A stretch of DNA of 12,588 nt, from positions 1 to 12,588 of the forward strand of contig JAJZGH010000137.1 in the NCBI GenBank assembly GCA_021798635.1, read 5' to 3'. Below are positions 1-8,235 of this stretch, one piece after another. The stretch comes from Planctomycetota bacterium. Its GTDB lineage: Bacteria; Planctomycetota; Phycisphaerae; WQYP01. The notes beneath the pieces are model-generated. The model was not told the DNA's origin and ran no database searches. It saw only the letters and a list, made by a program, of their open reading frames with translations. Every line of letters begins with the position of its first letter. Position 1 is the stretch's first letter. A program made the translations under genes and the position numbers.

Positions 1-1221
1 GTAAATTCCCAATCCCTCATACCCGGAAATGTTAACGTTGCTGAGCGCCAAACCATCAAAATTCGTAGCTGGTGCATCAGTACCTTTTAACGGATCGCCA
101 TAAATCAGTCCGTCTTGTGAGGCACCGGTTGCCGTGATGTTGCTGAAACTGATATTCTTCCACAATGGCGTAGTCGCCGTGAGCGTTGCGGCTGTTACAG
201 CAGTTGGATCGGTGGGAAAGTTATCGCTGCCATTCTCATAGAAGCTCGAGATCGATATGGGCTTGCCGACATTGGTCATGGTTATATTGTTATAGGTGAT
301 GTTTTGCACCAATCCGCCGTTGCCAGCCCCGGCTTTCATCCGCAATCCATTGCTTGTGCCATTAAAAGCCACATTGGTAACGGTCATGCCGTTAACCCCG
401 GAGTTGGTTTGGCCGCCAATGGACAACCCATGGCCGCTGCCTATTTGCAGATTGCTAATCGCAATATTGTTCGCTGCAATACCCCCGGCTTTTATCGCAA
501 TATCGTCATCGCCATCGGAGATGGCGGAGTTTTCGATAAGATAATTCGACCCCGAGGGGTCGATTCCGTCGGTGTTGGGGGAATTCGCCGGTGCCGAGAT
601 GGTGATGCCGTTTATTGTGACATTGTTAGTTGCATCAAAAGCCAGATGTTCCTTAGGAGAGTTTTCGATGGTGACGCCTGTGATCGCAACCGTGTTATCG
701 CTGTTTAATTTAATCAGATCCGGCCGATTGAGCGTTGTATAATTGGCCCACCAGCCGGAAGATCCGTCGCCGTTGACGGTGCCGCCACCACTGATTTCCA
801 CATTGTCGGCGCTGCGAATCGTAATAAACGGCGTGCCGGTGTGCGATACTGTTGCATAATATTGCGATTCCGGAAGCATTTGTAACGTAGCACCGGCCGC
901 GATGTTAAGATCGATATTGCTTGGAAGATTCAGCGCACCGGCTAAATATACCCCTGAGGACGAATCCGGAATTTGCACGGTCCCGCCCCCTGCGGCCGAT
1001 GCGGCATTGATCGCATTTTGAATTGCGCTGGTGTCAGTTGTGCTGCCGTCGCCCACCGCACCATAATTGGTGACGTTAAAAACGGCGTTACGAATAACGG
1101 GTAGCGGCGGTTGCGCCACAAGCGTGGTGGTAACCATTGAAACCAGCGTCGTCGCGAGCGCAATGGCTCGCTGTTTCCTTCCGTGCCTTGACGATGTTTG
1201 GAAAGTGCGTTTACTGATCAC
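1..1221 (-). CDS. Secreted GH28 polygalacturonase (partial, 3' end beyond window)
   Basis: Reading the minus strand from a GTG at 1221-1219 gives 407 codons open to the window edge. An AAGGAG ribosome binding site at 1236-1231 lies 9 nt upstream and fixes this start. The first ~36 residues form a signal peptide with a long basic n-region, then a hydrophobic stretch ending LVAQ. The mature part begins FNVTNYGAVGDG, the usual entry to right-handed parallel beta-helix pectinases. All four GH28 signatures are present in order: NTDG (216-219), GDDD (237-240), GHG (263-265) and R-M-K (294-296). These supply the catalytic aspartates, the histidine and the substrate-binding Arg/Lys. The family hydrolyses alpha-1,4-galacturonan; exo or endo action cannot be told from this fragment. 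It lies 79 nt downstream of a pectate lyase on the same strand with no obvious terminator, so co-transcription is likely. The C-terminus, and any anchor there, is outside the window. Confidence 0.93.
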   Translation of the reverse strand, partial: MISKRTFQTSSRHGRKQRAIALATTLVSMVTTTLVAQPPLPVIRNAVFNVTNYGAVGDGSTTDTSAIQNAINAASAAGGGTVQIPDSSSGVYLAGALNLPSNIDLNIAAGATLQMLPESQYYATVSHTGTPFITIRSADNVEISGGGTVNGDGSSGWWANYTTLNRPDLIKLNSDNTVAITGVTIENSPKEHLAFDATNNVTINGITISAPANSPNTDGIDPSGSNYLIENSAISDGDDDIAIKAGGIAANNIAISNLQIGSGHGLSIGGQTNSGVNGMTVTNVAFNGTSNGLRMKAGAGNGGLVQNITYNNITMTNVGKPISISSFYENGSDNFPTDPTAVTAATLTATTPLWKNISFSNITATGASQDGLIYGDPLKGTDAPATNFDGLALSNVNISGYEGLGIY

Positions 1222-1230
1222 TGTAATGTG

Positions 1231-1236
1231 CTCCTT
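1231..1236 (-). promoter_or_regulatory. Shine-Dalgarno of the GH28 gene
   Basis: AAGGAG on the minus strand, 9 nt before GTG 1221. It decides a non-ATG start that would otherwise be missed, because the frame has no early ATG with a comparable site. Confidence 0.75.
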
Positions 1237-1300
1237 ATACGAGCCAGGGTTCCTGAATGAGATTGCGGGATCCCGTTTAGCGTCGTGAGGACTGTCTGGG

Positions 1301-4300
1301 TTAGATAATTGCAGGGCGTTTCTTTCGACGTGCCAACAACGCCCCGGTCCCACCAAGCAGCAATAAGCCGATGGCGGCCGGTTCGGGCACGGCGGTAACA
1401 TTCAAGTTAAGCATTCCGGCCGGGTCGCTAAGCGTATACGTGTATCCGGCCGGGCCGGTGATTTTCCAGGAATTCAAGTCGGTCAAATTATTGATCGCAT
1501 CGGAAAAACTCACCAGATGATACACGCCGGCACCGAACTGGGAACCGGCTGCGATATTTAGCGCTATTCCGGAACCCAGGGTTGTATCCGTCGTGGCAAT
1601 GAGGCTGTTACCGCCGGTGCCCGCAGTCGCGTTGGGTGTATTAAGAATAAAATTCAGAGTGCTGTTGTCATTGAGCGTCAGATTGGTAATCTGCAAGGTT
1701 CCCGATGTGCCTCCATCGCCCGGGCTGATGGTTCCCGCGTTGCTGACCGCCGCATTCACGCTGCCCGAGCCACCCAATATTGCCCCGGCATTAACGGTGG
1801 TAGCACTGGTGATCGCCCCGTCAACCATCAGAGTGCCGGCCGATACGGTGGTCGGTCCGGTGTAGGTATTGGCACCGGAAAGCGTCAATGTGCCGGAACC
1901 CACTTTGGTAATAAATGTCGGTGAGCCTGAGCCGTCGCTGATAACACCGGCAAAATTGGAATTCTGATTATTTCCTCCGATGGAATAACCGAAGGCCAGC
2001 CCGGCGGTGGAACTGCCGTTGATCGCTGTGTGCGCGCCACCATCCACGGCTCCCAAGGCAATGGTGTCATTGTAGTAAATTTTCCCCGCATCCAAGGTGG
2101 TAGTACCGGTACCCAGATTAAACGTCGCCGCCGAGCTTCCCACAAATCCGCCGAAGAGCCGGAAATCCATACTGCTGGAGCCGAGATTCAAGGTGCCCGT
2201 GAAGGCCGCAAAACTGGATTCAAATGTCGGCACATAAGAGCTGGTAAGATTCAAGGTACCATTACCGCTGAACGCTCCGGCAAAATATACCACTTTGTTG
2301 CCGGTGTTAATGATGGCATCGCCCCCGACATTAATAGCCCCATTAACCATCATGAATTCATTGGAAATATTGACCGTGCCGCCATTGAGTTGCAGATTGT
2401 TATCCAACGCGGTAACCGCTGAGGTCATATCCACCGCGCCGCTATTGACGGTCAGGGTACCGACTCCGGCCGCGGAAACGTTATCAAGATTCACCGTGCC
2501 GTTGTTAATCGTCAAACCGCCTGAGAAGGTATTAGCTCCGCCCAGCGTAAGACTGCCTGTCCCATTTTTCACCAACGCCAGAGAACCCGCGGAATTGTTG
2601 ACAGCGCCGTTAAAGACGCTTTCGGAGTTATTGCCGCCCAAGGTGAGCGTGTAATTGCCGGTATTGATGGGATTGTTGTTGTCTATCGTGCCGGCTCCGT
2701 TGAGCGACCCAATAGCAGCATTTCGCCCGCCCATATCCAGTGTGGCCCCTTGACTGATATTTACTGCTCCTGCTGCCGGCAGAGCGGCGGCATTGCCCAA
2801 AAGCAGGGTGCCAGAGTCTATATTTGTGGGACCGGAATAGGTATTGGCCGCATTAAGTACCGTTGTACCGGGGCCGGAAGTGGTTAATGAAACACTGCTC
2901 GTACCGTTATTGATAATCTGGGAATTGACCGTCAGCGGCGCAGCGGTGGAATCATTAATGAGGATTAATTCACCGGCATTGGAGGCGGGCGGGGCACCGG
3001 CGGTGATGGACCCGGCATTTGTACCCGCAGCGCCAATCGTCAGACCCATGCCATTGGCGGCCTGCAATACGCCGCCGGTATCGCCCAGGCGCAGAATGTT
3101 GCCGCTGCCAATATCTACTTGGCGGGCAGTGGTTTGATCCGCATCCAGCAGGGTGTTGATATCTGTGGTTCCGGCTGCCAAAGTAGCGTCACCGGTGGAA
3201 GCACTGGTGATACGGAAATTGGAACTGGTGTTATACCCTGCTAAGTGGCTGATCGCTGTAGTGTTGTCCGTATTATCGAGATAATTAGAATACGCGACAA
3301 CATTGCCGCCGGAAACTGTGGCCCAATCGGTCTGATTAAACGTGGCCCAGCCGCCGATGATACCGGTAGAGCCGCTATTGGCCAGACTGTTGCCCGAAAC
3401 CTGGCCACTATTGGCGAAATCAACTGTCGCATTATTGCGGGTCAAGACACCGTTAAGTGTTAAGCCCTGGCCTGCCGCGACAGTAAATTCGTAGTTGCCA
3501 TTGTTGAGTGCCAGACCGTCGCCCAGCGTGATAGGGCCGGACGTGGCATTGATGCCGCCGCCATTAAGCACCACTGCGGAATGAAAGGTTAATCCGCCGG
3601 AGTTGGACGTGTGAATGCCGCCAACTCCGACTGTTAATGTATGAGCACCGGCACCGATGGTCACCGCACTGGTGGAACTGCTGTTGACACTGTTGACGCT
3701 TTGATCCGCCCCGAGCATTACGCTTGCACCGCTAGTAAAATAGACATCATCCAGCGGCTGCGGGGTATTGTTGTAGGCCACATCAGAGGTTGCGGAGGTA
3801 GACCAGTTGGCGGCCGAATTCCACACATTGCCCCCGGTGCCATTCCAATACACGCTGTTACCGAGCTGGATTGATTCCCCGGCAAGGGCGGCGGCATATT
3901 TTTCAATGTTGTCGTAACCCGTGTTGTTGTAATCACCGGTGGGGTTGGCGAAGTCAGCCGCCGTCAGGCCGTGCTGTTGTATCCACGCCAAGGGAACATC
4001 ACCGCTTTGGCCGCCCAAGGGCAAGGAACCACCTTGAAGGGTGCCGAAGCCGCCGTTGGAAATGCCGGTATCCGCAGGGGTGTTTAAAATACTGCCGGTG
4101 GTGCCCAATGATTCAACCTGGCTAAGGACTTGGGCGTCGACAGAATTAAGGTGCAGAGAATCCCCCGCATTGGCCACATCGTAGCTGTAGGCCTGCTGTG
4201 CGGTCTTGGCCGTTTCCGAGTAAAACGGGGTAGTGGACACGGTGGTATTCGAGGGCGTTACGCTCGAGCCGTTCAGAACGCCGTTTTCACTGGTATTCTC

Positions 4301-5161
4301 CAGATTGCCGGCCGAGTAAGTCTTGATATTGGTATCCATCTGGAAGAAAGCGTCACCCGGGCTGGTGGTGGAAGGGCCGGTGATAAAATAATTGCCGACA
4401 ATATCCTGATTAAATTTTCCGCTCGTATTGGCCACGGTATAGCCGGCCTGAAAGTTATAAATTACATTGTTGACAAACTGCATATTGGCTTTGGCCATCG
4501 GATTGCGGTTATGCGCGCTGACTAAAACATCATTGAAAAAGCTGCCGGGGCCGGTCTGGTAATGCACGTTAAAAGTCTGCGCCAGTACCGGATCGGCAAT
4601 AATCGAATTCTGTATGGTGATATCGCCACCCGTGCTGCCGTTGCCTACGGCATCGATGTTGTCATACGGGCCGTATTCAATGGAGACGTGATCCAGCAGC
4701 GCATTGCTGGTGCCGTACATATCCACCGCCGTTTTCTTCACTGTGCTTGGGCCGCCCTGCATCATGCGCAGGTACTGCACAATGTCATTGGATGAATTAG
4801 AAAGCGATAGACTATAACCGTTGGAGCCGCCCTCAATGGCAATTCCCTGTCCCGGTGCCGTTTGGCCGAATACCGTCACATTGCTGGCGATTAAAAGTTC
4901 AGATTGCAGATTGATCACGCCGCCGACATCAAAAACCACAATCGAGTTGGATTGACTGACCGCCTGCCGGAATGAGCCAGCACCGGAATCGTTCAAATTC
5001 GTGACCACCTGCACCGTGCCGCCACGCCCTCCGGTGGCGTAGGCACCAAAACCCTGGGCATCAGGAATGGCCAATTGCCCGGCGGCCATCAAAGACGCCG
5101 CCGACGGAAATGCCATGGCAGCCGCTGCGCCGGCCAGAACCAACAATACGTCACGCTTCAT
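1301..5161 (-). CDS. PEP-CTERM pectate lyase with autotransporter-type beta-strand repeats
   Basis: This 1286-residue extracellular protein starts with a signal peptide (MKRD, then a hydrophobic stretch to about residue 27). Residues ~33-340 match the pectate-lyase beta-helix fold: PDAQGFGAYATGGRGG (33-48), VTNLNDSGAGSFRQAV (53-68), FDVGGVI (77-83), FGQTAPGQG (98-106), LDHVSIEYG (156-164), ITIQNSII (181-188), HNRNP (217-221, holding the likely catalytic Arg region) and FVNNVIYN (229-236). From YWNGTGGNVWN (~438) to ~1250 the protein is a Gly/Asn/Thr-rich stalk. Three clear autotransporter-associated beta-strand repeats lie at about 762, 867 and 1088 (for example GSGTLTLSGANTYTGPTT). The end is a PEP-CTERM signal: VPEP (1258-1261), a hydrophobic helix, then RRKKR (1278-1282). 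The family cleaves polygalacturonate by beta-elimination. I infer a surface-displayed enzyme sorted by an exosortase not encoded here. A weak GGAAAG precedes the ATG. Confidence 0.92.
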   Translation of the reverse strand: MKRDVLLVLAGAAAAMAFPSAASLMAAGQLAIPDAQGFGAYATGGRGGTVQVVTNLNDSGAGSFRQAVSQSNSIVVFDVGGVINLQSELLIASNVTVFGQTAPGQGIAIEGGSNGYSLSLSNSSNDIVQYLRMMQGGPSTVKKTAVDMYGTSNALLDHVSIEYGPYDNIDAVGNGSTGGDITIQNSIIADPVLAQTFNVHYQTGPGSFFNDVLVSAHNRNPMAKANMQFVNNVIYNFQAGYTVANTSGKFNQDIVGNYFITGPSTTSPGDAFFQMDTNIKTYSAGNLENTSENGVLNGSSVTPSNTTVSTTPFYSETAKTAQQAYSYDVANAGDSLHLNSVDAQVLSQVESLGTTGSILNTPADTGISNGGFGTLQGGSLPLGGQSGDVPLAWIQQHGLTAADFANPTGDYNNTGYDNIEKYAAALAGESIQLGNSVYWNGTGGNVWNSAANWSTSATSDVAYNNTPQPLDDVYFTSGASVMLGADQSVNSVNSSSTSAVTIGAGAHTLTVGVGGIHTSNSGGLTFHSAVVLNGGGINATSGPITLGDGLALNNGNYEFTVAAGQGLTLNGVLTRNNATVDFANSGQVSGNSLANSGSTGIIGGWATFNQTDWATVSGGNVVAYSNYLDNTDNTTAISHLAGYNTSSNFRITSASTGDATLAAGTTDINTLLDADQTTARQVDIGSGNILRLGDTGGVLQAANGMGLTIGAAGTNAGSITAGAPPASNAGELILINDSTAAPLTVNSQIINNGTSSVSLTTSGPGTTVLNAANTYSGPTNIDSGTLLLGNAAALPAAGAVNISQGATLDMGGRNAAIGSLNGAGTIDNNNPINTGNYTLTLGGNNSESVFNGAVNNSAGSLALVKNGTGSLTLGGANTFSGGLTINNGTVNLDNVSAAGVGTLTVNSGAVDMTSAVTALDNNLQLNGGTVNISNEFMMVNGAINVGGDAIINTGNKVVYFAGAFSGNGTLNLTSSYVPTFESSFAAFTGTLNLGSSSMDFRLFGGFVGSSAATFNLGTGTTTLDAGKIYYNDTIALGAVDGGAHTAINGSSTAGLAFGYSIGGNNQNSNFAGVISDGSGSPTFITKVGSGTLTLSGANTYTGPTTVSAGTLMVDGAITSATTVNAGAILGGSGSVNAAVSNAGTISPGDGGTSGTLQITNLTLNDNSTLNFILNTPNATAGTGGNSLIATTDTTLGSGIALNIAAGSQFGAGVYHLVSFSDAINNLTDLNSWKITGPAGYTYTLSDPAGMLNLNVTAVPEPAAIGLLLLGGTGALLARRKKRPAII

Positions 5162-5425
5162 AAGCTTTCCATCGTGTAAAAGAAATTTCCTGAATATTTT
5201 TTCGTATTACCGCACCGCTCAAGTGGCTCTCCCCGCCGCTCACCAGGCTCCGCCGGTTAAATTCCACTTGGCTGTATTTAAGCTAGGCAAGCACCTCGTA
5301 ACAGTGGAAGTCTTTTTCATTCTACGTCTCAATCCCAGTGGCAGGTTCGATTAAAATTTCACGATTATCCTGCTGCAACCGAACACCTCATTTTTGTTCC
5401 AAGATGCCATCAGCAGGGCCTGCCA
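5162..5425 (-). other. Predicted long 5' leader with nested inverted repeats
   Basis: This gene-free stretch lies between the proposed start of transcription and the lyase ATG. On the minus strand GGCAGG (5424-5419) can pair with CCTGCC (5345-5340). Inside that pair, CCTGCTG (5417-5411) pairs perfectly with CAGCAGG (5375-5369). Nearer the gene, CAAGTGG (5270-5264) pairs with CCACTTG (5226-5220) around a GC-rich loop. An A/T-rich unpaired stretch precedes the weak GGAAAG site. I recognise no known riboswitch class. A regulatory leader is an inference from the paired arms only. Confidence 0.4.
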
Positions 5426-5660
5426 TGAAAGAATATAGTACCATTGTTTTGCGATTGCAATAAAATTCCGGCTGTGCAAATTAAATGGTAATTAATGGAT
5501 TTTTCATGCCCTTCGCGGGTGTTTTCAGGCAATGTCCAGCCGCAGGCGCCCCGTAGCAAATACAGCCTGCTGTTAATCCCCCAAGCGGAACTTTCTGGCA
5601 GTTCCAACCTGCAGCCCGTGGTTCCCGGTCCCTCTGGCTACGCTGCGAAATGTTCCTCAA
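5426..5660. other. Spacer between pssA and the pectin operon promoter
   Basis: No convincing gene. The stretch 5426-5510 is AT-rich and includes the promoter described separately. GGAACT/AGTTCC around a 6-7 nt loop (about 5588-5606) forms a small hairpin downstream of the pssA stop but lacks a T-run, so I do not call it a terminator. Short open frames here have no ribosome binding site or recognisable sequence. Confidence 0.5.
5432..5460 (-). promoter_or_regulatory. Putative sigma70-type promoter of the pectin operon
   Basis: The minus strand carries TTGCAA (5460-5455), a 17-nt spacer and TATATT (5437-5432), close to the sigma70 consensus with ideal spacing. Transcription would begin near 5425, giving a leader of about 260 nt before the lyase ATG at 5161. 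No other gene on this strand starts between them. Confidence 0.5.
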
Positions 5661-6626
5661 TTATTGTTCGACTGAAACCGGCGGCCCCGGCGCTTCGGGC
5701 TTGTTGCGTGAAATGATGCGCTGCATCCCCGCCTTCACCGCCGGATAAAAGGCGTACCAATAAATGCCCAGCAGGGCGGTAAGCTGCGGCTGCCAGAAAA
5801 ACAGCAGCACCAGCAGCACCAGCCGCACAACGTAGGAAAATGGACGCCGACCACGCAAATATTGATTGATCAAATGTGGATATTCAATTCTGCTGACCAT
5901 CAAGGCGGAAAGCGCCAGCAAAATCACCGGCATTAAATACGGAAATGCCGCAGCCACCGCGGATTGCACAAAATTCGGTACGTTAAAAGGCAGAAAATGC
6001 GAGGCATTGGGACGCAAGGCCTCAAAGAATATGACCGTAGCTCCCACCACGCCCGCCGCCCCCGGCGAGGGCAAGCCCCGAAATATCAGATGCGATTCCA
6101 CACTGTGCGCGTTATGGGCATTAAACCGCGCCAGGCGTAAAGCCGTGCACGCCACATAAATTGCCGCGATCATCCAGAAAAAACGCCCATCCACACTTTG
6201 CGCCAGCGGATTGATCAATTCTCCCGCCGTAACCGCCAGAAGATGCGCAATAATTTTCAGACTTAAAAACGCCGGTACAATGCCGAAGCTCACCACATCC
6301 GCCAGAGAATCTAGCTCCGCGCCAAAATCGCTGGTGGCTCGGGTTAATCGCGCCATGCTGCCGTCCAGCATATCAAATGCCATGGCCGCAAAAATCAGAT
6401 ACCCCGCAATGGCAAACGCCCCGGTTTTATCCGTTACCCCCGCTACCGGCAGTGACGCGTACCAAAGCGCCGAAAATCCGCACAGCAAATTCCCCAAGGT
6501 CATTAACGTCGGCAGGACGGAAATCCGCCGGCGCAGCCGCCCGCGCACCGGTCCCTTCCGCACCCAACGTGGATCACGATAACGCATGGCAGGCTCGTCT
6601 GGTTTATCTGTACGCAACATTCTCAT
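5661..6626 (-). CDS. pssA: CDP-diacylglycerol-serine O-phosphatidyltransferase
   Basis: This integral membrane enzyme makes phosphatidylserine from CDP-diacylglycerol and L-serine, the first committed step to phosphatidylethanolamine. The 321-residue protein has a basic N-terminus (to ~35), then SVLPTLMTLGNLLCGF (36-51), which is typical of the PssA family. The complete CDP-alcohol phosphatidyltransferase motif follows: D85-x2-D88-G89-x2-A92-R93-x8-G102-x3-D106-x3-D110. Several hydrophobic segments follow, and the tail is short and polar. The motif residues are all intact. I chose the ATG at 6626. A second ATG two codons on (6620) is also possible, since a -10-like TATTAT ends only 4 nt before the first. 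No psd decarboxylase gene is adjacent in this window. The gene is divergent from the next block, sharing an 81-nt promoter region. Confidence 0.93.
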   Translation of the reverse strand: MRMLRTDKPDEPAMRYRDPRWVRKGPVRGRLRRRISVLPTLMTLGNLLCGFSALWYASLPVAGVTDKTGAFAIAGYLIFAAMAFDMLDGSMARLTRATSDFGAELDSLADVVSFGIVPAFLSLKIIAHLLAVTAGELINPLAQSVDGRFFWMIAAIYVACTALRLARFNAHNAHSVESHLIFRGLPSPGAAGVVGATVIFFEALRPNASHFLPFNVPNFVQSAVAAAFPYLMPVILLALSALMVSRIEYPHLINQYLRGRRPFSYVVRLVLLVLLFFWQPQLTALLGIYWYAFYPAVKAGMQRIISRNKPEAPGPPVSVEQ

Positions 6627-6707
6627 CGCAATAATACCCTATCGCCCCCCCTCAACGCCACCACTTTCCCCGCATTATCCCCTTCTCGTATCACCTATAG
6701 CCCGCCC
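6627..6707. promoter_or_regulatory. Divergent promoter region between pssA and the virus-like block
   Basis: This 81-nt spacer must hold both promoters. On the minus strand TATTAT (6636-6631) ends 4 nt before the pssA ATG. On the plus strand TATAGC (6696-6701) ends 6 nt before ATG 6708. Neither has a clear -35 at standard spacing, and no Shine-Dalgarno stands before 6708, so both calls are weak. Confidence 0.3.
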
Positions 6708-7499
6708 ATGACCATCAGCATCAAGGAAGACCTGCTTTTATCCCAACCCCTGGAGTGGTCCGCCACCGGCTACCACATCATCCGTAAATTCCAAGTCACA
6801 GGTTTATCGGAATATTCCCCCACCCAGCGGCCGATCATGGCGGTGACGGCCACGGACAGCACCACAAATTTTGTCATCCCCGCCATCGGAGCTCAACATC
6901 CTGATCAACCCAATGCCGTGGTGCGAAACATTAAAGCCCAATGCCAGGGATATGATTGCTTCGATGTTATATGTGAATATCAATGGGATGCCTATCCCAC
7001 CAATTACCTGAAAAGTTTTAATGCCGGTCTCGTACAGGTGCTCCGGCACTATGACGCCAACAATAACCTCGCCACCGTCAGCTACACGCCCGCCGGCGGA
7101 ACCGCACAAACCGAAGTCGCGGACCTGCACCGCCTGATTCTTAACGCCACCATCAGCTTTCACTTTCTGCAAACCGCCGATCCCGAAACCCTGACACTTT
7201 CCTACGCCGGGCTGGTCAACAGCATTACGTGGCGCAACTACCCGCCGCGGACGTGGCTTTGCCTGCCCATTACCGGCAGCACCCAGGATGGAGTCTGGTA
7301 CCGCAACACCTATTGCTTTGCCTACAATCCGGAAACCTGGGATCAATATGCGGTATTTAAAAATGTTGATGGCTCCATCCCACCCGACATCGCCGCGACG
7401 ATTGTCACCGATGGGTCCGCCACCAGCGGCAACGGCTGGGGCCGCTTTATTGTGTTCGGTCAAACCGATTTCAACACCGCGTTCCCCTTAATTACCTGA
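6708..7499 (+). CDS. Virus-like cassette protein 1, function unknown
   Basis: This 263-residue protein has no signal peptide and no membrane helix. The N-terminal half is rich in beta-strand-like, polar segments. From about residue 165 it has LVNSITWRNYPPRTWLC, then a YRNTYCFAYNPETWDQ segment (about 200-215). I associate this arrangement with a planctomycete family of small virus-like (neck or tail-like) proteins. That link rests on memory of the pattern and not on a search. Four cysteines occur in the middle and C-terminal half. It is the first gene of a four-gene plus-strand run; the next starts 13 nt downstream. No Shine-Dalgarno is seen, but a TATAGC hexamer 6 nt upstream suggests a leaderless message. 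Codon use looks like that of its neighbours. A large antisense open frame lies opposite but shows nothing recognisable. Confidence 0.72.
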   Translation: MTISIKEDLLLSQPLEWSATGYHIIRKFQVTGLSEYSPTQRPIMAVTATDSTTNFVIPAIGAQHPDQPNAVVRNIKAQCQGYDCFDVICEYQWDAYPTNYLKSFNAGLVQVLRHYDANNNLATVSYTPAGGTAQTEVADLHRLILNATISFHFLQTADPETLTLSYAGLVNSITWRNYPPRTWLCLPITGSTQDGVWYRNTYCFAYNPETWDQYAVFKNVDGSIPPDIAATIVTDGSATSGNGWGRFIVFGQTDFNTAFPLIT

Positions 7500-7512
7500 T
7501 CAGGAATTTCTT

Positions 7513-8235
7513 ATGCAACCCGCTTTACCGCATTGGTCCGCCCAAAATGAACCCTGGCAAACCATCGCCCGGCAAATCAACCGCATGGTCGATGCGGTCA
7601 ATACCGATTCGTCACTCATAACGGCCCAGGGATTAAACACGCAACGCATCTCCAGCGCCGGCACCGCAATCAGCGGGCATCGCAGGCACATCGGTTATCC
7701 GATGGTGGTGGTGAATATCACAGCCACCAATACCGGCGCTGGAAAATATGCGGGACATGTATTTTCCGGAAATTGCACCGCCGCCGCCACCACCAACATC
7801 ACCATGCCCGAAGGGCTGCGGGATTCCGGCAACACCAATGCCCTGATATTAAACCTTGCCGAAAGTGCTTCCGGGCATCGCCTGCTGATGGGAAGTTTTC
7901 ATATCGGATTAAAAGTGGGAATAACCGCGGAAACGCCGCCCCGCATGATTGTGCTTATTGATTCCGCCGGCCCCGTCATCTTCCCGGTGCTCATCACCAA
8001 GGACGGCGGTGCCGACGGCACGCAAACCGCGCCGGCCACCTGGACCTACAGCGTCTCCACCGTTGACGGTGGCACAACGCTGGGAACATCGCTGGCCATG
8101 ACCCGTCCGCGTCCCAACGGCTCGATGATTCCTCAGTCCGGCAGCCCGGCGTATGGCACCGCTTTTTATGATTCTTCCGGCACTCTTCATCTTTGGGACG
8201 CCGGTGAAGTCCAGAATACGACAGCGTGCAGTTGA
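7513..8235 (+). CDS. Virus-like cassette protein 2, function unknown
   Basis: The protein has 240 residues and a short helical N-terminus (PWQTIARQINRMVDAVN, 14-30), like the start of an oligomeric fibre or adaptor protein. A beta-rich body follows. The C-terminal half contains FPVLITKDGGADGTQTAPAT (157-176), TWTYSVSTVDGGTTLGTS (176-193), RPRPNG (198-203) and a closing YGTAFYDSSGTLHLWDAGE (214-232). Together these resemble recurring segments of planctomycete virus-like structural proteins; this is recognition from memory. It has no signal peptide or catalytic motif. Its TGA stop (8233-8235) overlaps the next gene's ATG by one base, so the two are probably translationally coupled. Confidence 0.72.
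   Translation: MQPALPHWSAQNEPWQTIARQINRMVDAVNTDSSLITAQGLNTQRISSAGTAISGHRRHIGYPMVVVNITATNTGAGKYAGHVFSGNCTAAATTNITMPEGLRDSGNTNALILNLAESASGHRLLMGSFHIGLKVGITAETPPRMIVLIDSAGPVIFPVLITKDGGADGTQTAPATWTYSVSTVDGGTTLGTSLAMTRPRPNGSMIPQSGSPAYGTAFYDSSGTLHLWDAGEVQNTTACS

Noticed and set aside
296..708. Plus-strand frames of 82 and 134 residues opposite the GH28 gene
   Set aside because: The minus strand here encodes all four GH28 motifs; the plus frames show no recognisable sequence.
1266..1275. CGGGATCCCG palindrome between the two pectin genes
   Set aside because: A 10-nt palindrome without loop or T-run is not a terminator and is expected by chance.
1593..4795. Numerous plus-strand open frames opposite the pectate lyase gene
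   Set aside because: They are antisense shadows of a repetitive GC-rich gene; none has a motif or ribosome binding site, while the minus-strand frame has clear domains throughout.
5330..5355. GGTTCGATT resembling a tRNA T-loop, and AACCTGCCACTG resembling a cobalamin riboswitch box
   Set aside because: The flanks do not form a T-stem or acceptor, and the remaining conserved cobalamin riboswitch boxes are absent.
5230..5360. Possible CRISPR repeat-like segment
   Set aside because: Only one copy; no regularly spaced repeats or spacers.
5575..5610. TGGCAG...TGCA as a sigma54 promoter
   Set aside because: The GG-to-GC spacing is two bases too long for a -24/-12 promoter.
5410..5716. Short frames of 65 and 73 residues in the spacer below pssA
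   Set aside because: No ribosome binding site, no recognisable sequence, and one overlaps the pssA 3' end on the opposite strand.
6804..7463. 219-residue minus-strand frame opposite cassette gene 1
   Set aside because: Gly/Val/Ile-rich low-information translation typical of antisense; the plus-strand frame has the coherent neighbours and protein-like composition.
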